Positions 6,398 to 14,672 of a stretch of DNA of 44,229 nt are shown piece after piece. Made by a program: the position numbers and the translations under genes. Numbering within the stretch: position 1 is the stretch's first letter; each line of letters starts with the position of its first letter. Origin of the DNA: Bacteroidia bacterium (GTDB taxonomy: Bacteria; Bacteroidota; Bacteroidia; CAILMK01; JBBDIG01); assembly GCA_040880525.1 (NCBI GenBank), contig JBBDIG010000012.1, forward strand, positions 1 to 44,229, in the 5' to 3' direction. Under the pieces are notes generated by a model, which saw only the letters and a list, made by a program, of their open reading frames with translations, was not told where the DNA came from and made no database searches.

Positions 6398-7783
6398 ATG
6401 CGCTATCTCCTTCCCGTATTACTCCTGCTTTTACCGAATGGCATATCTGCTCAGAAACTGACTGCTTATGCAGACTTTGCGCAGTTTCAAGTGCCTGGCG
6501 GAAGTGCTTATGTAGAGATTTACCTCAAGATTCCGGCACCGCGCCTTCACTTCGTTGAGAAAAAGGATACGGGCTGGCAGGCCACGCTGGAAATAACCCT
6601 GATGGTTACGGAAGGAACCAAAGTGGTTTATGCCAACAAATACGATCTGCAAAGTCCGGGAGTGAACGAGTTTTTCCGGGATTTCAGCCTGGTGGATCTC
6701 AAAAGGGTGGCGCTGGAGCCGGGCATCTACGATTTGGTGGTTGAGGTGCGGGACAGAAATCATACTGATCCTGCATATATTATTAATAAAAATCTCGAAG
6801 TCCTCAATCCAGGAACTCCGCCCTCATTTTCTGATGTGGTGATCGCTGACACTATTTTACCATATCAGGCGAACCATACGCTTATGAAACATAACCTGCT
6901 GATCTTTCCTGTGGTGCGAGGAAGTTTTGGGCAGGACATAAAACAAGGTTTTTTCTATACAGAGGTTTATCCGGCACCTCCTGATTCAATTTACCTGCTT
7001 CGCTATTACCTGAAAAAAGGAGATGAAAGACTGGAGCATTATAGCGGCAAAATGGCCATTCGCGGCTCTCAGGTTATGATTGCCAACAGCGCCTTCCCGC
7101 TGGAAGGTTTGGAGCCGGGCCATTATCAGTTGATGCTGGAACTGCAAAATACCAAAGGCAATCTTTTACAGATTCAGCAAAAACCATTTTCAATTACGCA
7201 AACAGAAGCATTTAAATACCATAAACCTAACCTTGAAGAATTGAAAGTGCTTGGATACATTCTTATTCCCAGACGGGAAAAGGACAAGTATCAAAAAGCA
7301 AAGCAACTGATTGCCGGAAAAGATAGCGCTGAGTTGAAAAAATTGCTGATGGAAGAATGGACGCTTCAACTCAACCGCACACCACAATATGAGTGGAATG
7401 AATTTTTTGAGCGGCTGGAATACGTGAACGGCCGCTTCGGTACTTCGATGGAGGCCGGATACCTGACCGACCGTGGACGCGTCTATCTGCAATACGGGCC
7501 ACCGCATTCCGTAGCCCTTTATCCTGATGAGCCTGCGGCCTATCCTTATGAGCTATGGCACTACTACCGGATGGAGCGCCAAAGCAACAAGCGATTTGTC
7601 TTTTACAATCCTACACAACTCCCGGATGAATTTGTGCTGCTGCACTCGGATGCGCAGGGAGAGCGGAATAATCCGCAGTGGCGGAAGATGATCTACAGCC
7701 GTACGAATAAAAATAATGACCTGGATGAGCGCGGAAGCAACACCAACTACGGCAGCTATCTCGATCGGTTCTGGAACGACTGA
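6398..7783 (+). CDS. GWxTD domain-containing exported protein
   Basis: A 461-residue exported protein with a C-terminal GWxTD domain, a family seen mostly in Bacteroidota and relatives, of unknown function. The start at 6398 is preferred over 6359 because it opens straight into a signal peptide (MRYLLPVLLLLLPNGISAQ) and because a promoter overlaps the upstream ATG. The middle (~25-280) looks like beta-sandwich domains. The C-terminal domain contains WNEFFERLEYVNGRFGTSME, then YLTDRGRVYLQYGPPHSV, then YPYELWHYYRMERQSNKRFV. The motif that names the family reads GYLTDRG here, so the Trp is replaced by Tyr. The gene converges on the VOC gene, with 9 bases between their ends and no terminator visible there. 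Confidence 0.88.
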   Translation: MRYLLPVLLLLLPNGISAQKLTAYADFAQFQVPGGSAYVEIYLKIPAPRLHFVEKKDTGWQATLEITLMVTEGTKVVYANKYDLQSPGVNEFFRDFSLVDLKRVALEPGIYDLVVEVRDRNHTDPAYIINKNLEVLNPGTPPSFSDVVIADTILPYQANHTLMKHNLLIFPVVRGSFGQDIKQGFFYTEVYPAPPDSIYLLRYYLKKGDERLEHYSGKMAIRGSQVMIANSAFPLEGLEPGHYQLMLELQNTKGNLLQIQQKPFSITQTEAFKYHKPNLEELKVLGYILIPRREKDKYQKAKQLIAGKDSAELKKLLMEEWTLQLNRTPQYEWNEFFERLEYVNGRFGTSMEAGYLTDRGRVYLQYGPPHSVALYPDEPAAYPYELWHYYRMERQSNKRFVFYNPTQLPDEFVLLHSDAQGERNNPQWRKMIYSRTNKNNDLDERGSNTNYGSYLDRFWND

Positions 7784-7792
7784 CAGGAAATA

Positions 7793-8182
7793 TTACTGGC
7801 GGGAATGCACGGCTATCCGGTTGCCTTCTGTATCCAGGAAAAGTCCCATGTAGCCGACATCCTCGCTGATCTGCGTTTTGGCCCGCAGCACCTTGCCTCC
7901 CGCTGCTCTTACCCGTTTCAGTTCATTGGCTACGTCACCTGAGAGGGCCGTAAAATAAATCAGCACACCCTGCTGCGAAGGAGAATAATGGTCTTTGTGA
8001 TGAACCAGGCTGCCTGCTGCACCCATGCCGGTCTCTATAAATGGAAACCACGCCATATCCTGATCTCCGAATGAATGCCTTTCCAGTTCAATGTCGAATA
8101 CCGTCTGGTAAAAATTAACCGCACGCTCCATATCCGTAACCGGTATTTCGAACCATCCTACTACATTTTTATCTGGTTTCAT
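7793..8182 (-). CDS. VOC-fold (glyoxalase/dioxygenase-like) protein
   Basis: A 129-residue single-chain vicinal-oxygen-chelate protein. Two beta-alpha-beta-beta-beta halves are visible: VVGWFEIPVTDMERAVNFYQ with TVFDIELERHSFGDQDMAWF, and then GVLIYFTALSGDVANELKRV with AAGGKVLRAKTQISEDVGYM and LFLDTEGNRIAVHS. This pattern is common to glyoxalase-like proteins whose substrates are mostly unknown, so no specific reaction can be given. It is the second gene of a minus-strand pair: the lipoprotein gene ends 4 bases upstream of its start, so the two are probably co-transcribed. No signal peptide; cytoplasmic. Confidence 0.9.
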   Translation of the reverse strand: MKPDKNVVGWFEIPVTDMERAVNFYQTVFDIELERHSFGDQDMAWFPFIETGMGAAGSLVHHKDHYSPSQQGVLIYFTALSGDVANELKRVRAAGGKVLRAKTQISEDVGYMGLFLDTEGNRIAVHSRQ

Positions 8183-8186
8183 ATTC

Positions 8187-8819
8187 TTAAATTTTTCTGG
8201 TGTTAAACCGTTGTCTCGTGATCATTTTTCCGGCCAGGAGCAGTTTCTCCTCTACCCCGATGATATACCGGTATTTATCAAAGCGCTGAATGGACGCCTT
8301 CACATCGGCCATCATCTTATCGCGGTTTTCTTCGTCCCGCCATTCCTCCGGCTCACTAATGAAATATGGCCAGTCGCGGCCCTGCATTCTGCGAAGCGCA
8401 TAGCGAATATCTTCCACATTCACGTACCGAAGCTGGTCTGCCAGATCTATATGCTTTGCAGGATTGATGTCCGGGTTAAGAAAGAAGGTGATCGTGTTGG
8501 AATCCAGGGAAAGCGTTGGCTCCAAATCCTCCATCCGACCTCTGGTAGTCAGCATTTTCTGGTAGTTCATCACCATCCTGAAGAGCGCCAGCGTATCCTG
8601 CTCTGCGATCCGGTGCAGCGCGTCAGCCGGAGGACCGGGCGATACTGCCTTGTGCAGTTCCTCCATCGCGCTGAAAACTCCTTCGATATGTGGCCGTGAC
8701 TCCGCCAATACCGTATCCAGCGTCAATATCCGCACCTGCACCTGCTTCTCACGGGCATTGCAACCTGGCAAGCCATAAGTTATGGCAGCCAGCAGAAATA
8801 AGCGAAAAAATACCTTCAT
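8187..8819 (-). CDS. Predicted lipoprotein of unknown function
   Basis: A 210-residue protein with a lipoprotein signal peptide: hydrophobic residues 4-16 and the lipobox LPGC with Cys20. The mature part is mainly helical and charged, with a repeated pattern of Met, Arg and Asp, and contains a short segment VNVEDIRYALRRMQGRDWPY. No family was recognised. It is the first gene of a pair with the VOC protein (4 bases apart). Nothing indicates a catalytic site. The long plus-strand frame opposite it (8211-8699) is a shadow. Export and lipidation are inferred from the signal alone. Confidence 0.8.
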   Translation of the reverse strand: MKVFFRLFLLAAITYGLPGCNAREKQVQVRILTLDTVLAESRPHIEGVFSAMEELHKAVSPGPPADALHRIAEQDTLALFRMVMNYQKMLTTRGRMEDLEPTLSLDSNTITFFLNPDINPAKHIDLADQLRYVNVEDIRYALRRMQGRDWPYFISEPEEWRDEENRDKMMADVKASIQRFDKYRYIIGVEEKLLLAGKMITRQRFNTRKI

Positions 8820-9016
8820 CTGCTACATTTAATTTCGTGTAAAGTAAGCATTTGTAAACAACAACTCAATGATTCATTTGAAGCCGGGTATTACTTTTAA
8901 AGAATTAATTTCTTATAAATTAATGAATATTTTAAACTGGAAAAAGTAAATGATTTTAAAACTTATTACTTTAAATATTTACGCAATTTTTCATAGAAAC
9001 AGGATATTCCTTAATT

Positions 9017-9625
9017 TTAATATTCAAACATTTTTACGCCTGCTGAAATTTTCATATTAATAAAATTCTCTTTTGGCGGCACAGGGCAGGAATACCGGGA
9101 ATTATAGGCGCAGTAAGGATTATAGGCTTTATTAAAATCAATTATTATTTCTTCTCCTTCGGGAATTTCGAGATCAATATATCTCCCGCCTCCGTAGGTT
9201 TCCTCACCATTGGTTAAATCTGTAAATGGCAGAAAAAGGGAATTCCTGTATTTCTCCTGTTCCCGCAGCGCCACGTTTTGATAAATATTGATCTTGCATT
9301 CTTTACCCATTAAAGTAAATGAAGCTTCCGCAAATTTTACATATTCCGGTTCACGGTCAGTAGTGGTTTTCATTTTAAAGATTTTCTGCTTTTCTACACG
9401 GGCTATTTTTGCCACCACGCGATAGTTGAGATTTACAGGGTAAAAATCGAGCGATTCAAATTCCTGCTGCTGCTCTTCCTTCAATGGCGAAGTCTCAGGG
9501 TCTTCAAACTCCCCGTTCATCTTTTGCTGAAAGGCGAGCACATCAGCCAACTGTCCCGAAGTATCGGTTTGTCCAAATGCCGGGAACGCTATCACCAACA
9601 GCATTAATTTGAGATAATTTTTCAT
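9017..9625 (-). CDS. Exported DUF1684 family protein
   Basis: The frame extends to 9916, but the first 97 residues run through the upstream promoter region and overlap the divergent GNAT gene. The ATG at 9625 opens directly into a signal peptide (MKNYLKLMLLVIAFPAFGQ) and is preferred, giving 202 residues. The mature protein has the DUF1684 signature: FLPFTDLTNGEETYGGGRYI, then EEIIIDFNKAYNPYCAYN with YSCPVPPKENFINMKISAG. The family is widespread with unknown function; it is usually found as a small single-domain secreted or cytoplasmic protein. The surrounding intergenic bases are very AT-rich. It is divergent from the GNAT gene with 135 bases between the starts. Confidence 0.88.
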   Translation of the reverse strand: MKNYLKLMLLVIAFPAFGQTDTSGQLADVLAFQQKMNGEFEDPETSPLKEEQQQEFESLDFYPVNLNYRVVAKIARVEKQKIFKMKTTTDREPEYVKFAEASFTLMGKECKINIYQNVALREQEKYRNSLFLPFTDLTNGEETYGGGRYIDLEIPEGEEIIIDFNKAYNPYCAYNSRYSCPVPPKENFINMKISAGVKMFEY

Positions 9626-9760
9626 AATTAAATTATAAAAATTTTGCTTCCAAAAATACGGCCCCCTAAATCCCCCAATGGGGAATTTCTTCAAAAAGGC
9701 AAATGTGAAGATTTCACCGCAATAACGCAACTTTGAGCCATCTAATCTTATCATTGCCAG

Positions 9761-10372
9761 ATGCCTTTTATCATTCGCCCTGCGCGGCCCGGAGACGAAG
9801 CTGATATTGCGGACATCTACCGTCCGGTGGTGGAAAACACTGCCATAAGTTTTGAGCTTGAGCCTCCGGATGCGGACGAGATGAGGCGCAGGATTGAATT
9901 GACGGAGGTGACTCATTTATGGCTCGTTTGCGAAAATGAGGGCAGAACGGTAGCGTATGCTTATGGCGGGACTCACCGCAGCAGGAAGGCTTATCAATGG
10001 TCCACGGAAGTTTCAGTTTATGTCGGACAAAATTTCCGGGGAAGAGGAATTGCACGGGCGCTCTACGATGTGTTGCTGAAGGGCCTTGAACTACAGGGAT
10101 TCGTCACAGCCCTTGCCGGAATTACCATCCCGAATGCTGAGAGTGAGGCATTTCACCGGGCGATGGGTTTCCAGCCATTTGCCACATATAAGAACATCGG
10201 CTATAAAATGGGACAATGGCACAGCGTAATTTGGTTACGCAGGGAACTTCGCAGTGCTGATTCGGCTCCTCCCCCGCTGAAACACTATACCACTATCCTG
10301 AACCTGCCGGAATGGAAAACCGCCATAGAACACGCAGTGCAAAGAATCAATCATCCTTCTCAATCTCTATGA
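9761..10372 (+). CDS. GNAT acetyltransferase, phosphinothricin acetyltransferase-like
   Basis: A 203-residue acetyl-CoA-dependent N-acetyltransferase. The sequence resembles the phosphinothricin/methionine-sulfoximine acetyltransferase branch: IRPARPGDEADIADIYRPVV, ENTAISFELEPPDADEMRRR and WSTEVSVYVGQNFRGRGIAR, where NFRGRGIA is the acetyl-CoA pyrophosphate-binding loop. It continues with TALAGITIPNAESEAFHRAM and GFQPFATYKNIGYKMGQW. Natural substrates in this branch vary, so resistance is not implied. The C-terminus overlaps the start of the next gene as ATGA, indicating translational coupling. The chain is slightly longer than the family norm because of a ~35-residue tail after the domain. 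Confidence 0.9.
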   Translation: MPFIIRPARPGDEADIADIYRPVVENTAISFELEPPDADEMRRRIELTEVTHLWLVCENEGRTVAYAYGGTHRSRKAYQWSTEVSVYVGQNFRGRGIARALYDVLLKGLELQGFVTALAGITIPNAESEAFHRAMGFQPFATYKNIGYKMGQWHSVIWLRRELRSADSAPPPLKHYTTILNLPEWKTAIEHAVQRINHPSQSL

Positions 10373-10680
10373 TCGCGAAAACACCTGAACCTCCCTATTA
10401 TGCCGTCATCTTTACGTCCGTCCGTTCGGAGGGCGACAATGGATATCAAAAAATGGCTGAGCGAATGGAAGCACTTGCCGCACAACAGGAGGGATTTCTG
10501 GGATTGGAGAATGCCCGAGCTGAATTGGGCATTACCGTCTCTTACTGGCGTGACCTTTCGTCTATTGAAAGGTGGAAGCGTAATGCTGAACATATAGTGG
10601 CACAGCAAAAAGGAAAGGCCAAATGGTATCGCAGTTATAAAGTACGCGTGGCCAAAGTGGAGCGTGAATATGAATCCTGA
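10369..10680 (+). CDS. Antibiotic biosynthesis monooxygenase (ABM) domain protein
   Basis: A small dimeric alpha-beta barrel protein of 103 residues. The frame extends to 10312, but the ATG at 10369 overlaps the stop of the GNAT gene (ATGA), the usual sign of coupled translation, and starts just before the conserved domain (YYAVIFTSVRSEGDNGYQKM). Other typical parts are QEGFLGLENARAELGITVSY and WRDLSSIERWKRNAEHIVAQ. The family includes cofactor-free monooxygenases and haem-degrading enzymes, but most members are uncharacterised. The operon with a GNAT enzyme suggests a linked small-molecule modification step, which is inference. Confidence 0.88.
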   Translation: MIAKTPEPPYYAVIFTSVRSEGDNGYQKMAERMEALAAQQEGFLGLENARAELGITVSYWRDLSSIERWKRNAEHIVAQQKGKAKWYRSYKVRVAKVEREYES

Positions 10681-10707
10681 GCAGGCGCTTTCTGCACTTA
10701 CCGATTC

Positions 10708-12405
10708 CTATCTTTCGCTAATCAGGTCCAGGTCGCGGTTTCTGTGCCGCTCAATAGCATTTAATTGCACCTGATCAAAATCATAGAGGTCATCTCTGAA
10801 ATTTACCTTCCCGTCATCATCCACCCAGGTTGTCCAATAAAGGATGTGTACCGGATATTGCTTTTTTAGTGGAACTACCGTTTCATTTTCAGCAGCCATG
10901 AGTTCTTCTATTTCTTCCGTATCCTTGTCTGGAAGCAGGAAATCTGCAAGCTTTGCAGGTTCTTCAATCCTGATGCATCCGTGGCTGAAATCCCGTTCCG
11001 CACGACTAAATAGATGATCGGTAGGTGTATCATGCAGGTATATATCCATGTCATTTGGAAAGATAAATTTCACATGGCCGAGTGCATTCCAGGGTCCGGG
11101 TTTTTGCCTGATTCGAAATTTAAAACTATCCCTTTTCATTTTCTTCCAGTTTACCCAGATCGGATGCACCACGGATGCATCCTTTCCCCAGCCGCTTAGC
11201 AGTTCATAGTTGTGTTCAGCGAGGTAAGAGGAGTTTTCGATTTGCTTTGGTAAGATCTCCTCTGTGGCGATTGAATTGGGCACATTCCAGTAAGGCGCAA
11301 AAACGAGATATTCCATAGTATCGCTAAAAATCGGGGTCGAATTCATTTTCTTCCCTACGATTACCCTCATCTCCATTGCTTCATTTCCATTTTCTACAAC
11401 GCGCATTTTGTATTCAGGAATGTTAACGAGGATGTAATGCGATCCAAAAGAATCCGGCAGCCAGCGCAATCGCTCTATGTTCAGCTTTATCTGGTTGGTG
11501 CGGTCTGTGGCCGGGATGTTCATCACGCGAACAGTGGCCTCGTCAAGTTTTCCGGATTCTTCCAGTCCGTGCCGTTTCTGAAAGTATTTGAGCGTTGATT
11601 CCAGGTCCCGGTCAAAGATCTGGGGGACTTCCTTCTCTTTTTCGCTACGATTAATTTCCGCATTCAGGCGCTTCCATGCGGCTGCCACCCTGACTGAAGT
11701 ATCCCCCACAGCCAGTTCCGGACCCTGCGGCACAGTGTCCCAGCCCCCGGTCATGATGATCGCCCGGTAAAGTGACAGTGCGCCCTTCAACTTCCTGAAC
11801 TGCCGGTATTGGGGCTTCAGGCTGTCCAGGGAGGCAGCAATATTCTGCTCTTCAATTCCTGCACGGAGGTTTGCTGCAAGATCGCATTCGCGCGGTGTAC
11901 ATTTCCAGATTCCGCCTAAGGTACCGGGATCAATCCTGCCGCGCACGGTATGGTGGGCATACAAAATATAGTTAGCGGTCAGCATCAGATCCAGATAAAT
12001 GAGCTTCATATTCTTTTGAAATTCATCACTTTCAAATACATCATCCCTGAACATCTTAATGCGCCTGATGTCATAATCCTCCCGCTCCAGGCCCTCTTTC
12101 TCAGCATCTTCCAAAATGGCTATGAACTCTTCCGTTTGCGGTAATAATTCATCGTCCTCGTTCCATGCAAGTTCATATTCTCTTGCCCTGTAAAAAGATT
12201 TCATTGCATTAAATAAAACCGTATCCTCCAACTGATATGGGAAAAACCCGGAAATGTCATGTGAGTCAATCACTGTTTGAATGACCGCACTAATATCCTC
12301 TTCCGCAATCTCCCGTCCCTGGTACTGATTATCCGGGTGGTCCGTTCGTTTGCAACTCATAAATGTGGCCCCTGCCAATAAAACTATTATTAAATACCTC
12401 GTCAT
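10708..12405 (-). CDS. L,D-transpeptidase lipoprotein, YcbB/LdtD type
   Basis: A 565-residue cell-wall enzyme that forms or exchanges 3-3 peptidoglycan cross-links or attaches proteins to peptidoglycan. A lipoprotein signal (residues 1-18, TFMSC with Cys18) is followed by a scaffold domain (~40-240), a peptidoglycan-binding helix bundle (~265-300, FDRDLESTLKYFQKRHGLEE) and a YkuD catalytic domain (~310-510). The active site is SHGCIRI, with the catalytic Cys near residue 476; an upstream histidine, HDTPTDHLF, is also conserved. The architecture matches YcbB. The gene is alone, convergent with the ABM gene (27 bases between them), and followed upstream by 327 bases without a gene. Confidence 0.95.
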   Translation of the reverse strand: MTRYLIIVLLAGATFMSCKRTDHPDNQYQGREIAEEDISAVIQTVIDSHDISGFFPYQLEDTVLFNAMKSFYRAREYELAWNEDDELLPQTEEFIAILEDAEKEGLEREDYDIRRIKMFRDDVFESDEFQKNMKLIYLDLMLTANYILYAHHTVRGRIDPGTLGGIWKCTPRECDLAANLRAGIEEQNIAASLDSLKPQYRQFRKLKGALSLYRAIIMTGGWDTVPQGPELAVGDTSVRVAAAWKRLNAEINRSEKEKEVPQIFDRDLESTLKYFQKRHGLEESGKLDEATVRVMNIPATDRTNQIKLNIERLRWLPDSFGSHYILVNIPEYKMRVVENGNEAMEMRVIVGKKMNSTPIFSDTMEYLVFAPYWNVPNSIATEEILPKQIENSSYLAEHNYELLSGWGKDASVVHPIWVNWKKMKRDSFKFRIRQKPGPWNALGHVKFIFPNDMDIYLHDTPTDHLFSRAERDFSHGCIRIEEPAKLADFLLPDKDTEEIEELMAAENETVVPLKKQYPVHILYWTTWVDDDGKVNFRDDLYDFDQVQLNAIERHRNRDLDLISER

Positions 12406-12732
12406 TAAATTCCTTTATTAATTCTTCTTAATTCTTAAATTAATAATCCCTTGCTGCCGTTATTAAAATTCAGGCCATACCCGTTCCCTTGCAGTTCATC
12501 ACTTTCCGGGAATTCCTCTTCATAAGATTTGTGATTTGGCCTTGAATTAAAACATGCATTGTAAAAAATTAAACTCATCTTCTAATTCTTCCAGATATCC
12601 CTCTGCTATCCCCATAACCCACTTCCATTACTTACGTATATATACAGGGGCAAATTGGAAAAGTTCACTTTTGCTTAATATTGAAAGATTAAAATTCGAT
12701 AAGCTTTAGAGGTAATAACTAAATCACAAAAC
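12406..12732. other. Intergenic region between divergent genes
   Basis: 327 AT-rich bases between the L,D-transpeptidase and the TonB-like gene. The only signal seen is the promoter-like element at 12655-12683 in front of the TonB-like gene. No small gene, tRNA fold or strong hairpin was found. Confidence 0.5.
12655..12683 (+). promoter_or_regulatory. Likely promoter of the TonB-like gene
   Basis: TTG at 12655-12657 is followed after 18 bases by TAATATTG at 12676-12683, which matches TAnnTTTG with one mismatch. The coding start is 50 bases further on. Confidence 0.4.
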
Positions 12733-13134
12733 ATGAGAATCATTCAGCCAATAATTTTCTGCATTCTGCTATGCAGCACCATCAGCACTATTTCAGTTGC
12801 GCAGGAAACCGACACTGCACAATCTGCCCATCTCGTAGAAGTTCCGCCCGAATTTCCAGGCGGTGAAGATGCCCTCTATAAATATATCGGTGAAAACCTC
12901 GTTTATCCACGCAGAGCAAAAAAAAAGAATATCGTTGGGAGTGTTGTCGTAACCTTCGTCATTGAGAGGGATGGTTCCATTTCATCCATTAAAGTGCTAA
13001 AATCGCCTCATCGCCTTCTAAGCAAAGAGACGATTCGACTTGTAGAAGGAATGCCAAAGTGGACACCGGGCTACCAGCGGGGAGATACGGTGAGGGTTCA
13101 ATTTGTATTGCCCATCCGGTATAAACTTACTTAA
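12733..13134 (+). CDS. TonB C-terminal domain protein
   Basis: A 133-residue exported protein with a signal peptide (MRIIQPIIFCILLCSTISTI, then SVAQ) followed by a TonB C-terminal domain: VEVPPEFPGGEDALYKYIGE, NLVYPRRAKKKNIVGSVVV, ERDGSISSIKVLKS and MPKWTPGYQRGDTVRVQF. TonB normally has an inner-membrane anchor and a long Pro-rich spanning segment before this domain. Both are missing: the only hydrophobic stretch looks like a cleavable signal peptide. Such short forms are common in Bacteroidota and probably act in the periplasm rather than as energy transducers. No transporter gene is adjacent. Confidence 0.9.
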   Translation: MRIIQPIIFCILLCSTISTISVAQETDTAQSAHLVEVPPEFPGGEDALYKYIGENLVYPRRAKKKNIVGSVVVTFVIERDGSISSIKVLKSPHRLLSKETIRLVEGMPKWTPGYQRGDTVRVQFVLPIRYKLT

Positions 13135-13184
13135 TCAGGCAGTAGTCAGAAATAGAAAAATTACTAAAGGAACGGAAGTCAGGG

Positions 13185-14528
13185 TCAGAGCTTCGGCTTT
13201 TTATCTTCCTCATATTCTTTGAAACCGATTCCATTCTCGCGCAACTCCCGGAGTACCGGATTGTAGATCTCAGGCTTGAGCGGGGCCACCACGCCCGAAA
13301 CCCGGATGCGGCCCTCAAGCCTTAGCCGCGCGGCAATTGCCAGGGGCAGGCCGACTGTTTTTGCCATCGCTGTTTCGCGGGCGTTTTCTCCTCTCAAATC
13401 CAGCACACTTTGGAGAAGCCGTTCTTTCTGCTCAATTTCATATTCCACCTCATGGATCATTACAACCCGGTCCTTGTCATCATCGCGCATTTTCCACTTT
13501 CGTTCCAGCAAGCTCTGAAGGATCATAGCAGGTGTTGCTTCCTCAATGTCAATATTTATTTCATCGAAAAGTCCCAGCCATTGCAGCTTTTGCAATTCGC
13601 TGCCATCTGCCTCAATTCCGAGCAAAGCCGCTAAACGTTCTTTGGGTTCCGAATGTCCCGGAGGCAGGAACAATTCAAGGTATTGCAGGTAATTCAAGCC
13701 CTCGCTGTCTGGTATGACCACGGTGTCGTTGGTGAGGCCCAAACGCACGAGGTGGTTCCATGAGCGGCAGAAACCGGGCATCCTCAACGTTCCCCGCAGG
13801 AAGTTCTGTACGCCCGCCAACTGGTACTTTTTAATATAGCTCAGCGAGTCCCGGTTCAGATAAGCCTCAAATTCGCCAGCCTTTGGTACTGTGAGGGGAT
13901 AGGTCTCAGAAAACAGCCGGTGATAGGGAAGATACCTGAAGCTGTTGTCAGCCAGATATTTGGCCATCCCTTTTCCGGCCCTTACCACATTATAGGGATT
14001 CCAGGTGAATTTGTAGTGCCAGGGATTATCATCACTTTCGGGAGCCATCAGGCCCCCGGCAAAAGACCTGAAGGCATTTATTTTCCCTCCTTTATCCTCC
14101 AGCCGGTGCAGGATATGCATAGCGCTCATGTGGTCAATTCCGGGGTCCAGCCCCATTTCATTGAGAAACAACAGGTTTTTTCCTTTCACCTGCGGATCCA
14201 TCTTTTGCAACTCTTCGCTTATGTAGGAGGCCGTCATTAAATCCACACCCTGCTCCAGGCAATCCTTTGCAATCAGGTTGTGCAACGAAACGGGCATAAG
14301 GGAGATCACCAGGTCTTGCCCGGCTATGGCGGCTTTTCGTTCGTTTTCATGCATTACGTTCAGTGTCAGCTTCGTAACCTCCGCTCCTTGCGGCAAAACC
14401 CGATCAATATTTTCCTGCAATACGTCAGCAACAGTAAGCTGCCAATCGTGCTGCGGTGAATGTTTCAGCAGATATTGAATGAGACTCCATGCACTGCGCC
14501 CGGCACCTGCTATCAGTAGTTTTTTCAT
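13185..14528 (-). CDS. Saccharopine dehydrogenase family oxidoreductase
   Basis: A 447-residue NAD(P)-dependent enzyme of the saccharopine dehydrogenase family (lysine metabolism and related reactions). The N-terminal Rossmann fold begins MKKLLIAGAGRSAWSLIQYL; the second half includes LLFLNEMGLDPGIDHMSAMH, then FRSFAGGLMAPESDDNPWHY and KFTWNPYNVVRAGKGMAKYL, which are typical of the catalytic and C-terminal saccharopine dehydrogenase domains. The length fits a single-domain form. Which reaction it catalyses (saccharopine reductase or another) cannot be fixed from the sequence. It lies alone between the TonB-like gene (convergent) and the sigma factor gene, with 144 bases between it and the latter. 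Confidence 0.9.
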   Translation of the reverse strand: MKKLLIAGAGRSAWSLIQYLLKHSPQHDWQLTVADVLQENIDRVLPQGAEVTKLTLNVMHENERKAAIAGQDLVISLMPVSLHNLIAKDCLEQGVDLMTASYISEELQKMDPQVKGKNLLFLNEMGLDPGIDHMSAMHILHRLEDKGGKINAFRSFAGGLMAPESDDNPWHYKFTWNPYNVVRAGKGMAKYLADNSFRYLPYHRLFSETYPLTVPKAGEFEAYLNRDSLSYIKKYQLAGVQNFLRGTLRMPGFCRSWNHLVRLGLTNDTVVIPDSEGLNYLQYLELFLPPGHSEPKERLAALLGIEADGSELQKLQWLGLFDEINIDIEEATPAMILQSLLERKWKMRDDDKDRVVMIHEVEYEIEQKERLLQSVLDLRGENARETAMAKTVGLPLAIAARLRLEGRIRVSGVVAPLKPEIYNPVLRELRENGIGFKEYEEDKKPKL

Positions 14529-14604
14529 TCTGCAAGTATATTGAAATGTAAACCTCCGGGAGGCATTTCCCTAAAAATCAACGGCAATTCAATCCCTTTC
14601 TTCA

Positions 14605-14643
14605 GAATTAAAAAAGGCAGGACTTGTAAAAAAATCCTGCCTT
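14605..14643 (-). terminator. Intrinsic terminator of the sigma factor gene
   Basis: AAGGCAGGA (14614-14622) pairs with TCCTGCCTT (14635-14643), a 9-base perfect stem. Read on the minus strand, the stem is followed by a run of six T. It lies 30 bases after the stop of the minus-strand sigma factor gene and separates it from the saccharopine dehydrogenase gene. Confidence 0.9.
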
Positions 14644-14672
14644 CTCCTGATGTATTCTTAATGAAAAATGCA

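Noticed and set aside
8211-8699. 162-codon plus-strand frame opposite the lipoprotein gene
   Set aside because: The lipoprotein on the minus strand has a clear signal peptide and lipobox and a 4-base gap to its partner; this frame has neither.
8869-8949. 26-codon plus-strand frame in the AT-rich intergenic region
   Set aside because: No matching promoter or ribosome binding site, and AT-rich sequence easily gives such frames.
9626-9916. Upstream extension of the DUF1684 gene
   Set aside because: It would place 97 residues before a signal peptide and overlap the GNAT gene.
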